Assembly: GCA_029204225.1 (NCBI GenBank)
Contig: MU833182.1
Coordinates: forward strand, 1-59,920
DNA: 59,920 bases
DNA from: Diphasiastrum complanatum
Lineage: Eukaryota; Streptophyta; Lycopodiopsida; Lycopodiales; Lycopodiaceae
Direction of reading: 5' to 3'
This document shows, one piece after another, positions 32,601-42,570 of the stretch (position 1 is its first letter; every line of letters starts with the position of its first letter). The notes under the pieces are model-generated. The model did not search any database. It worked only from the letters and a program-made list of their open reading frames with translations, and was not told the origin of the DNA. Position numbers and translations under genes: made by a program.

Positions 32601-33590
32601 GGATTGTGCTGGCTCCCATTCACTTATGCTTGATGGATATAAATATGCAAGAATGCAATACTTGTATGATAAATAATATGATCTCTATAAGCTTTCATGT
32701 CATAAATCAAAGCATATAGATGCAAGCAATTTTTCAACTTATAGTCACATTTTTGACGATCATAAATATTGAAATCTTGTAGATATAATTCTAAATGTAT
32801 ATAAACATGATGAACCATGACTTTTGAGATCGATTGCCCTCTTGGAGAAGTCCTAAACTCAAAGATCCTTGCTTTCCAATAAGATTTAAATGTCATCTTT
32901 CTCTTCTTTGGTTGAAACAGCCTTTGGATGTAGCAACACTCATGAGTTTTTTATGTATCTTGTTGATTTCCAAATGTCAGATTCATCCTTCTCATTGTGA
33001 AGAATCACTGATTCAATTTTGGATCATGGTCTCCTAGCCATAGTGATTGTTGCCACAAGTGAAGCACCAAATTCTCGAATATGTGATTGTAGATTCAAAG
33101 TTTCATCAGTCTTATCAAATGTAACCAGGGGATAGGATCACAATAACAACATATGGTAACTATGCTTACTGTCAAATTGTGAATTGTACCAATGTAGTTT
33201 TAAGTTTCCCGATATATTAACTAGTATGCTTAAATATTTTAACTTGAGACATTGTCGTCAGGTAGATTAGCACGTTTAGTGCAAACAATATCTACCAATC
33301 GAATGCTTTCAAGCCACCCAAGGGCAATCTAATTTTTTTTTAAGGTTTATTTCTATCACTTAATTGAAATCAACTATGTTACATAGCTTTTAAATATATG
33401 CATTATGATTGGGCCACATGTTGGATGCAATTAAGAAAAAAAATTAAAATTAGGGTCATTCTAGAGTTTAGAATTCCTCTACTGATTATCGATAGGACAA
33501 ATAAGATCCTAGCACTCAGAAAGAAACATGAATATCTATATAGGCTGAGTCATTGATGTTTCACTATGGATCAAGCTGTTCATGTTAAAA
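29627..33590. other. No supported gene
   Basis: AT-rich sequence without a convincing frame, LTR or RNA gene. A minus-strand region at 32374-32896 has protein-like stretches (for example DYKLKNCLHLYALIYDMKAY) but too many stops to call. A CACTA-like terminus at 29800 has no partner. Confidence 0.4.
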
Positions 33591-33596
33591 AATGAT

Positions 33597-34012
33597 TACT
33601 TTGGCACTTGAATCATGCATATGTTTTGAACATGTCTAGACAATCATTAGTACTTGATCTCGATTATCCTAATAAGAAGATTGACCTCCCTGTCTGCCCA
33701 AGTTGCATTATTGAGAAGCAGACTAAGAATTCTTTCTAATCAAGTCATTAACATATAGCTAAAGACTTACTAGACATTGTTCACTCGTACATATGTGGCC
33801 TAATGCAAACGTTATCCTTGTCTAGTGCAAGGTACTTTATTACATTCATTGACGAATATTTGAGAAAAATAGATGTATATTTTATGAAGTAGAAATTAGA
33901 GGCCTTCAACCTCTTCAAACAATACACGGAGCATGCTGGACTTGAAACTTGCAAAAGGTTTAATTTAAAAGCACTGAGGAGTAAAAATGGCGGTATCTTC
34001 ATGACCTCGTGA
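33597..34012 (+). pseudogene. Copia integrase remnant (element M, left part)
   Basis: The frame reads LLWHLNHAYVLNMSRQSL, CPSCIIEKQTKNSF, then LDIVHSYICG, YFITFIDEYLRK, KALRSKNGGIF. These are the HHCC finger and integrase core. The first catalytic Asp is Tyr (HSYICG) and the second is Lys (RSKNGG), and stops are present. It is among the oldest copia pieces in the window. The 3' end of what may be the same element lies at 37276-37426. Confidence 0.75.
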
Positions 34013-34439
34013 TTTTCACTGAATTTCCAACAGAATAGATTCTGCCCAATAGCGATTGCTAACAACACGTGTGCCTTAATCCAAGTTGTAAATCTATCGC
34101 TCAAGTATTCTTGTAATTGTACTCCTACCATGTATACATATTCAATAGCACATTAGTATAAAGGTTAATTTGTTAATCAGATAATCCATGAATCAAATGA
34201 TGAATTGATCAGACATTCAATCAGAGTGTAACTACTCGAACTTTCTCTCTATTTCTAGAGTATTGTAAAGAATTTGAGCATTTCAAGTATGTTTAATTAT
34301 AAATTGTTTACTTCATTTGTATATTTGTATTTATTTTTGTTTTTTTATTTGCATTATCAATTTTATTATTGACTAAACATCATATGGTTTTGATATGTGT
34401 GTTGTAGATCATGCTTGGTAGCAAAGGACTATTTCAAAG

Positions 34440-36992
34440 ACTGATTTCAAAACTTGAAAAATGAAAGTGCACAGATAGTTTTGAGTAAGATTCAAACTTA
34501 TTTGGATGCAAATGTGATACAAGGTGCATGTGATCAGGCTGGAATTAGTAGAAATGCTTATTCCACATTTTTCAGAATAATTCAAGAAGCATTCTCTCAA
34601 GTGAAGATTAAGAAAACTTATCTTCCTCGTCCATATCGAATAAGATTAGCAAGAAATTATTCCAATGAGGGAATGTTCAAAGTTGTTGGCCAACCATTTC
34701 ATATAAATTATTTATACAAATCTGAAAGTGGTGAACTTAAATACAACGATTGCAATAATATTTTTCTTGATAAAATGTCTTAAAATACATTATTCAATTC
34801 TATAAACTACATGAATATCAAACAATGGAAATTTGATTAATGTGATGAAACTAGATGAATTTATCATCAAAGGTGAAAAAATGGAAAGGGTGTGTCACTT
34901 TGATGAACAAAATATCAGATACCAATGATAGCACATTTAGCGTTCAATCAGAAAATCACATATGGTGGATAGCTGCATTCCAGGTACAATTGACATATTT
35001 CTATTCAATTTGTTTAGGTACATTTCTATTTTTGCATACATGATTAATGTAGCATACATTACTTGCTATTCTACAAGTTTTGAAAGAGGATCATAAAGTT
35101 CTCTCATGGATGTTTTTGCGTACAAATTATGGCGAAATTATAAAGAGACATTTCAAGGGTCAGAAACTTACAAATCATGGATGTTTTCAAATTCAATGGC
35201 ACCTTGTAGGTGATTTCAAAACACTAAAATGTATGTATAATGTCTCTCATGGGGCAACATCAAAACATTCTTGTATTTACTACATGAAGGATTGCTACGA
35301 TATGAACTTGGGACGAGCAAACAATGGCCCAACAAGAGAAATAGAAGATCCAACTCTGAAAAGTGTTTTGCCAATTCCATTGAAATATGTTCGTATATGC
35401 ACATTATTGCATGTTGAGGTCCTTGTGATTGAGAAACTTATTTATCTTCACATTCTATTTGCTTGGAGTACAAAACCAGAGTCTCTGGCTAAATCAGCTA
35501 TCAAAAAGTTGGAAGAAGATCCTTCAAAAGCATGACTACATAAAGGAAATGTGCACAATTGAAAAAAGTGACAAACTGTTTGGAAAATCAAGAAATGTTC
35601 CTAATAAGCCATCAATTGGAAGTGCTAAAGCAAAGAGATTCTTATCCAATCACACTTGCAAAGAATCCAGTGTCACTTATGGTATTTGGAAAGATATTTT
35701 TTTGGCAACACAAGATTTTGAGAATAGAGAAAGTACTCGAATGCAAAATGTGTGAAATATTTGGGATCAATTCAGATCCAAATCATCAAAAGATCTTTGG
35801 TTACAAAACCAAGCAATTCACCAATCTTGCCAATGTAGAAAAATCAGCATCTACACACAAAATACAATGCTAATTCTAATAGAACTTGATCAAACATGAA
35901 TAAAAACATAAATAGAAGCTACTGTTTATACAACAACGGTACCCTACCATATTTTACACATGTAAATCCGAAAATAGCAATAACGAATCATTCTACACAG
36001 AAAATTGCAAGATATCACAAGTAGAATGCACCAATGGATAGTAGAACCCAAGAGAACCATGTATAAGCATGAATGAGGTAAGGCACCATAGGCTTGCGAG
36101 TACAATGCACCTTCTAGCAAAGAGGAAAAAAAACTCAAAGTGAAACTGCTGGATTTTGAGTGAATGGGAGTGGACAAGTGGAAATGAGAGTGAAGCAGGT
36201 GGTTATGAGTGCTAAGGAAGGTGTGCGTGAAGCTTGGTTGCAAATGGAGACAGTTGAAAATTCGCTTATAAAATTGGCAAGAGCTTTGTTGCATGAAGTG
36301 CCAAATGACTCAAATTTCCTGCTTATACTCTCTCACGTGTGTACAACTATATATAACAGATCCATGAATATTCAAAAATCTGGTTTCCTCCAAAATGATA
36401 AAACCCTAACATAGAGTGACTAGGTTCCATGAACCTTATTCAAATTTGAATCTACTAGTAACTCGACTTTCTAGCTTTCCCTCCAACTCTAAAATGAGTA
36501 ATCTCAAATGCATTTAGACTAGTATGACTATAGAAAATAAATGTCTAAGTCTAATATGGAATTGGCCTCAATTGCCAAATAAACAAATACTTGACTCAAT
36601 ATTGATCAAACTAGTTGAAATTTCTCACAAAAGGCACACGTGTGGAAGAACTTTGACACACTCATTGGTGTTATCAGAAAGGAAAACTTATCATCAGAAG
36701 ATATTAGTAATTTGCAAAATCATTGCACCACAGTTGTAAGATCTATACAAGATTGTTGGGGAAAAGATCACATAACACATTACATGGTACTATTCTATTA
36801 CTTTGTTAATTTTCTAATAAAAAGAATCTCATTCATAATGTTACTTATTTCTACTGATGCTTGCAGCACATCTTTCTACACCATGCTACCTATTTTGCAA
36901 AAGAATATAAGAGCTTAAATATCTGGTCACCACAAGGCATGGAAAAGTCACATTGGCAAGCAAGAGGAGCATTTCAACCATGGTGGACATAG
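34440..36992 (+). pseudogene. Intron-bearing gene remnant resembling a DNA-transposon gene
   Basis: Exon-like blocks run left to right: 34442-34783 (LSKIQTYLDANVIQGACDQA, YLPRPYRIRLARNYS), about 34855-34983, 35078-35533 (VLSWMFLRTNYGEIIKRHF, LVGDFKTLKCMYN, KHSCIYYMKDCYD, SVLPIPLKYVRICTLLHVE), 35540-35755 (IEKSDKLFGK, SIGSAKAKRFL), then after about 870 bases of other sequence, 36640-36786 (WKNFDTLIGVIRKE, GKDHITHYM) and 36867-36992 (HIFLHHATYFAKEYKSL, SPQGMEKSHWQARGAF). A clean GT-AG intron of 80 bp (36787-36866) joins the last two in frame, and another (34984-35077) is likely. The GD-K-L...S-C-YC and H-H...QG-EK patterns resemble transposase-like genes of cut-and-paste elements. I cannot assign the superfamily. 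Confidence 0.5.
35874..36630. other. Insert-like sequence inside the 34440-36992 gene remnant
   Basis: This stretch separates two exon-like blocks and matches no exon. It has a TATATATAA box (about 36347) and ends beside a CACACGTGTG palindrome (36635-36644), as LTRs here do. I could not find matching target duplications, so a solo LTR is only a suspicion. Confidence 0.3.
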
Positions 36993-37275
36993 TTCAAATA
37001 ATAAATATTTAATACAGCTGTTTTAGTGGTTTTACAGATGAGCACAATTTAGATATCAAGCTAAAGACTCGCATCTGTTATGATCTTTCATAAAGCATTC
37101 AAATTCATAGCAACAAAGGCATCCTCGTGATACAATCATGTATGTATAGTATCCATATTATTTTTATTTTTCATCCTCTCCAAGATTGAGATGGATGGTA
37201 CTGTCATAAAGGAACAATTTTTTTTCGTATGGATCTAAAAACTATATATTTTTCTTTTTGCTCATATCTATGTAG

Positions 37276-37373
37276 ACATCTTCACCAAAGCGCCAAGATC
37301 AAGCACCAGAAATTCTTCAACAAGCTGAACCTGACGAAGATACCAAGACACCAACCGTGACCTTCAGGGGGAC
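37276..37373 (+). pseudogene. Copia RNase H tail and purine tract (element M, right part)
   Basis: The end of a copia polyprotein: VDIFTK, then after a frame change KIKHQKFFNKLNLTKIPRH. The purine tract CAGGGGGA is followed by an LTR starting TGTTGGAAATT. It has the same orientation as the integrase remnant at 33597. Confidence 0.7.
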
Positions 37374-37426
37374 TGTTGGAAATTAAGCCCACAGTTGCCT
37401 CCTTGGTGAATGACTAATTTCTATTT
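37374..37426 (+). repeat. Start of element M 3' LTR, cut by element F
   Basis: It begins TGTTGGAAATTAAGCCC after the purine tract and ends after 53 bases where the LTR of element F begins. Confidence 0.65.
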
Positions 37427-38145
37427 TGTTGAATTCACACATGTGGATTGTCCACAACATGTAGTTGTGATCTCCTAAGGTGTGTAGATGCACCAAGATC
37501 AAGACTAGATTGAGATTCAAGATCAATCTTAGATCCTATGGCAAAAACACACTACTACATGCATTCAATCACTTCCAACTCTCACTCACACGTGTGCGAA
37601 GTATTAAAAAAATAATCTAAGTAAAAACAAGCTGCTCTCTTCAGGTAGAGAGAGAAAAAACATCATGAGCTCTCGGGTAGAGAGAGAAAGCTAGAAATCC
37701 AATAACTCACAAAATCCATAAAATTACCAAATCAATTAGCTTCAAAATGAGGAGTACAATGATACTAGTAGATCCACGAGCTACCACTGTGCTTAACTAT
37801 GATTGGACCATACTTTTTCACCTCTTGATCCTATTGGACCATTGATCCATGCACCTCTTTATTCTATTGGACTATATTCAAGCACACCTCAATTTCCTAT
37901 TGGACCTCACAAGGTTCCACCTCTAAATCCTATTGGACCTCTTGGAATTCATCAAACAAAAGCTTTACACTTGTCTACACTCTAATTGTACTCTATTTTG
38001 GCTCAATAGTGGCATTACAAGTGGAAATGCATAATTTGCCATCTATGTCAAATTTATTCCTATCAACATCCTACACCTAGATGCTTGATGTAAAAAACAT
38101 AAGACCCCTATATCTAACATAGATAATCTTTTTCAATTCTTCACA
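37427..38145 (-). repeat. 3' LTR of copia element F (719 bp, minus)
   Basis: On the plus strand it starts TGTTGAATTCACACATGTGG and ends TTCTTCACA, followed by CTCCTCCT (the complement of the purine tract). Its first 150 bases match the LTRs of element H. CACACATGTG lies at 37436-37445 and a further CACACGTGTG near 37587. The minus-strand start TGTGAAGAATTG is shared with the LTR of element A. Confidence 0.88.
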
Positions 38146-38163
38146 CTCCTCCTAAAAAATTAT

Positions 38164-38904
38164 CTATGAAGATTTGAACATTGATCTTGATATAACTCCA
38201 AGATTAGATCTATGCTTGATGAAAGCACTTTTTCTCAAAGGCTTGGTGAGTAGATCGGCAATACAAGAGGACGAGTTGACATGCTCCAAATAGATTTCTC
38301 CTCCAATAAGCTTTTCTCTCACAAATTGGTGTGCTACTTCTATGTGCTTGCTTCTTGCATGAAATATGGGATTATTGGCAAGAGCTTGGGCCGAGATGTT
38401 ATCACACTTGATCATTGGTAGATCATCCTCCTTGATGCACTTTAGCTCCATTAATAACCTCTTGATCCAAAGCACTTCTTTGGTAGTTGTAGTGAGTGCT
38501 TTGTACTCGGCCTCACATGAAGAGAGAGATATAGTATCTTGCATTTTGGAAAGCCAAGATATTAGATTGCCTCCAAGAAAGATAGCGTATGCACTAATAG
38601 ACCTTCAATCCATCTTGTCACTTGCAAAGTCCGAATCCGAGTAGCCAATAATGGATAGATCTTCACTTTTATAGAGTAGACCATAATCACAAGATGAAGA
38701 TACATATCTTAGAGTCCTCTTGGCCATCTTCCAATGATGGATCTTAGGATCTTGCATAAATTGACTCAATTTGTGCACACAAAAACTTAGATCGGGCCTA
38801 GTAATGGTAAGCCAAATCAAGGAGCCTACAAGACTCCTAAAAAGTGTGATGTCCTCAAAGGATATTTCATCACCTTTATTAGTATCTTTTACAATTTTCT
38901 CCAT
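38164..38904 (-). pseudogene. Copia RT end and RNase H, element F
   Basis: Read leftwards: 38904-38605 holds the RT/RNase H junction (DITLFRSLVGSLIWLTITRP, FMQDPKIHHWKMAKRTLRY, SDSDFASDKMD). After a frame break, 38544-38164 continues with SLSSCEAEYKALTTTTKEV, KCDNISAQALANNP, HARSKHIEV and ADLLTKPL. The 3' end and purine tract are intact. The upstream RT, integrase and gag are missing because element C interrupts at 38906/38907 and the remainder is not in the window. Confidence 0.9.
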
Positions 38905-38906
38905 TG

Positions 38907-39588
38907 TGTTAAAAATTCACAATTCTAGCTTGACTAGTTTTGGTCATATGACTTGTAAATAGTTAGATGGTCATGATGTGGCTTGTCACACGTGCCAAAT
39001 AGCATAGGATTCCATTCATAAGGATGTTCTCAAGTAGACCTAAGTGTTAGAACCTTTGGAATGAGTCCAAATTATGCTTAGATACAAGGGAGAAAAAATA
39101 GGAGCTATTTTTGGTAATTTTTGCATTGTTGAGGGATCTCCAAGATTCCAACCCTAACTTGGTAGGGATGAAAGATCCACCAAAATTAGCATTAGGGATA
39201 GGTTTAGGGCTACTCATACCTGCCCAAAACCGTGATGGATCATGTATATATAGGTGATGATATCTCACCAAAATAAATCAAGCAATTTCATGTTTTTTCT
39301 CTCATAATGGTGCAATTGCTCTCTATGTTCATAATTGTTTGAGTACTTGTGATTACTAATGATTATAGGATTGAATGTAGGTCTGGTGTACAGTACTCAG
39401 ACTGTGGGAGGCCGTACTTTCACACGTGTGAAGCCTTCTTCAAGGATTTGGGCCATTTAGTGAGGTTCAAGCATAGATTTTTGATGGATTTTGATGGTTC
39501 AACTTGTGGTAATCTTATGAAATCATAATCTATTGTTTCCCTCATCATTTCAAGTGTTTTAGGATCCTTATTTGCTGTAATTTTTACA
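38907..39588 (+). repeat. Left LTR of element C (682 bp)
   Basis: TGTTAAAAATTC to TTTTTACA, over 98% identical to the B LTRs. CACACGTGTG lies at 39421-39430. It is followed by a perfect primer site at 39589-39600. Confidence 0.95.
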
Positions 39589-40266
39589 TGGTATCAGAGC
39601 CTAAAGGCTGAAATGAGCTAAATCCTTGGTTTGCATTCAATTTTATCACAATTTTTGATCTAAATCTTGTGTAGATTGGATCTTAGCATCTAGTATTGAT
39701 TCTAGAACTCAAAGTGAGTCAAATACATTGGAGATTGGTGTTGTGTGACTTCATTTGAAGGTGTTTAGGTGTCTAAAACCAGAGGCAAAGTTGAATTCAA
39801 TTCACATTACCAAGATAGCAAGTTTTGCTTGCTCCAAGCATTGATTTCTAAGCGAGTTTTGGAGGTGATTTCATAGAGAAGGCTTTCTAGCATTCAAGGA
39901 GAGGGAAGATCAGAGTTTTGGGGACTCTTAAAGGCTGTTCTAAGGTGTAGTAGGCACCTCCTAAAGTGATTTAGGTTCAGTCCAACCATTGCTTGACTTA
40001 TGCACCAAATTAGATCAATTTTTCATCAATTTTGATCATTTTTTGCTTGTGATTGGATAGTAGATTGTGTTGCATCCTCATTAAGTTCCATTTAGATCTT
40101 TTACAAGTGATTTTGGAAGTATATTAGGTTGCTGAAATTCACTCTTTATCAGATCATTTGGAAGCTTTAATGTTCTTTATAGAAAGAGGGGCAATTCTAC
40201 TAGTATTGTCTACTTCAATCAAGCAAGTGCATTGTTTCTAGTATTCTATGATTTGATTTTGTTAGA
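39589..40266 (+). other. Primer site and leader of element C
   Basis: TGGTATCAGAGC then the B-type leader with a few substitutions and small indels. It ends at the deletion junction in GTTAGAGACA. Confidence 0.9.
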
Positions 40267-40340
40267 GACAAGTTGAGGTTATCTCATCCACTTCTTATGC
40301 TTTATCTAGTTTTGAAGAACCATCTAATGTTGAAGATGCA

Positions 40341-41624
40341 TTGAACTCCAAAGAATGGTATAAAGCTATGTTGGATGAGTATGATGCCTTGATTGAGAAT
40401 GAAACTTGGTTGCTTGTTGAGAGACCTCAAAGGAATGTAATAGGATGCAAGTGGGTCTTCAAGCTTAAGTTGAATGCAAATGGGAGTGTTAACAAACATA
40501 AAGCAAGATTAGTTGCAAAAGGTTATGCTCAAGAGAGAGGGATAGACTATGAGAAAACTTTTGCACCCGTGGCCAAGATGGTCACAATAAGACTAATCAT
40601 TGCACTTGCATCACATTTTGGATGGATTCTATGTCAAATGGATGTCTCTAATGCTTTCTTGAATGGTTTTTTGGAAGAGGATATCTATATGGAGCAGCCA
40701 CAAGGGTTCATCAAGCATGGAATGGAGAACAAAGTATGCCATCTCCAAAGAAGCATCTATGGCTTGAAGCAAGCCTCGAGATCTTGGAATTCAAGACTAC
40801 ATTGCTATCTTATTTCACTTTCTTTTGTTCAAAGTGAATATGATCCCACTCTTTACATTAAGTTTGATGATGTTGGTATTGTACTTTTACTCATTTATGT
40901 AGATGACATCATCATTAGTGGAAATAGTGTTGATGGTATTGAAAAAATCAAGATAGATCTATCCTTAGAGTTCAAGATGGTAGATCTAGGGTGTCTTCAC
41001 TTCATCTTAGGCATAGAAGTACTTAGAGGGTCTGATTTTATCTTTATAAGTCAAGTAAACTATGCTCAAAGTCTTTTGAAGAAGTTTAAGATGGAAGTAT
41101 GCAAAAGTGTTGACACACCAATGGAGCAAGATGTAAAAGTGCCAAATGAAGATGATGAAAGATCCTTCATGGACATCACTTTGTTTAGGCAACTTATAGG
41201 TTCCTTAATGTGGATCACTATAACTAGACCATATCTTAGCTTTAGTGTATGTAGGTTGAGCCAATCCATGCAAAAGCCATTGAATATCCATTGGAAAAAG
41301 GCTAAGAGGATTCTAAGATACATCTCGGGTACATTGGATTTTGGGATTCTATATAGAGGAGATGTGATTAACCTTCATGCATTTAGTGATTCAGATTTTG
41401 CAGGGGACAAGAGAGATAGGAAATCAACAGGTGCCTATTCAACTTTCATAGGAGAAGGTGTGGTTTCATGGCTTTCAAAAAAAGCAAGAAACTATATCTC
41501 TATCTTCAACCGAGGCCGAGTACAAAGCTTTGACAACCACTACAAAGGAGGTACTTTGGATCAAGAGATTATTGGTGGAACTAAAGATCATGGATTCAGA
41601 GGAGGCACCAATCATCTACAATGA
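40341..41624 (+). pseudogene. Copia RT and partial RNase H, element C
   Basis: The open frame covers the whole RT (WVFKLKLNANGSVNKHKARL, QMDVSNAFLNGFLEEDIYME, GLKQASRSWN, intact YVDD near 40900) and the start of RNase H (SDSDFAGDKRDRKSTGAY). Differences from B are few, for example FAPVAKM preceded by YEKT and ITRPYLSF in place of ITRPDLNF. The same seven-A run as in B throws the frame near 41480, so the last 40 codons are junk. The ATG at 40341 is internal to the polyprotein; upstream codons to about 40267 are also homologous. Without gag, protease or integrase, the element is not autonomous. Confidence 0.9.
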
Positions 41625-41862
41625 CAATATATCAGCCCAACACCTTGCATCTAACCCAATCTTCCATGCAAGATCTAAGCACATTGAGATATGCCATCAC
41701 TTTGTGAGAGAAATGGTGCAAGCCAAGGAGATTGCTTTGGAGCATGTTCCAAGCAATGAATGTGTAGCTGATCTACTTACTAAACCACTTCAAAAGACAC
41801 CTTTTATGAAGTTCAGATCATCACTTGGAGTGATTAGTAAAGCAATGATTGAACCAAGCTAG
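41458..41862 (+). pseudogene. RNase H C-terminal part, element C (shifted frame)
   Basis: Identical by my reading to the corresponding frame of B at the protein level, with SLSSTEAEYKAL, NDNISAQHLASN and ADLLTKPLQKTPF. It ends 14 bases before the right LTR. The purine tract GTGAGGAGGAG follows. Confidence 0.9.
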
Positions 41863-41876
41863 ATAGTGAGGAGGAG

Positions 41877-42558
41877 TGTTAAAAATTCACAATTCTAGCT
41901 TGACTAGTTTTGGTCATATGACTTGTAAATAGTTAGATGGTCATGATGTGGCTTGTCACACGTGCCAAATAGCATAGGATTCCATTCATAAGGATGTTCT
42001 CAAGTAGACCTAAGTGTTAGAACCTTTGGAATGAGTCCAAATTATGCTTAGATACAAGGGAGAAAAAATAGGAGCTATTTTTGGTAATTTTTGCATTGTT
42101 GAGGGATCTCCAAGATTCCAACCCTAACTTGGTAGGGATGAAAGATCCACCAAAATTAGCATTAGGGATAGGTTTAGGGCTACTCATACCTGCCCAAAAC
42201 CGTGATGGATCATGTATATATAGGTGATGATATCTCACCAAAATCAATCAAGCAATTTCATGTTTTTTCTCTCATAATGGTGCAATTGCTCTCTATGTTC
42301 ATAATTGTTTGAGTACTTGTGATTACTAATGATTATAGGATTGAATGTAGGTCTGGTGTACAGTACTCAGACTGTGGGAGGCCGTACTTTCACACGTGTG
42401 AAGCCTTCTTCAAGGATTTGGGCCATTTAGTGAGGTTCAAGCACAGATTTTTGATGGATTTTGATGGTTCAACTTGTGGTAATCTTATGAAATCATAATC
42501 TATTGTTTCCCTCATCATTTCAAGTGTTTTAGGATCCTTATTTGCTGTAATTTTTACA
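41877..42558 (+). repeat. Right LTR of element C, also left LTR of composite D
   Basis: 682 bp with CACACGTGTG at 42391-42400. It is followed not by host sequence but by a perfect primer site at 42559, as a 5' LTR would be. Confidence 0.95.
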
Positions 42559-42570
42559 TGGTATCAGAGC
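42559..42570 (+). promoter_or_regulatory. Primer binding site of composite D
   Basis: A perfect TGGTATCAGAGC of the B/C type (element A itself has TGATATCAGAGC). The very next bases (CTTGTGAGGG) belong to the A-type leader. Confidence 0.95.

Larger units (their letters stand above)
38907..42558 (+). mobile_element. Element C: internally deleted copia, same family as B
   Basis: Two 682-bp LTRs (38907-39588 and 41877-42558) differ by only about two bases by my reading. Between them are the primer site, a leader nearly identical to B's, then a jump at about 40267-40272 straight to the region before RT. Gag, protease and integrase (about 2.5 kb) are gone. The left flank is CATTG (38902-38906) in element F; no matching duplication follows the right LTR because A-type sequence is attached there. 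Confidence 0.93.

Noticed and set aside
32342-32896. Overlapping frames on both strands, 81-125 codons
   Set aside because: No recognisable domain, no start context, and stops in the extended minus frame. Left as intergenic.
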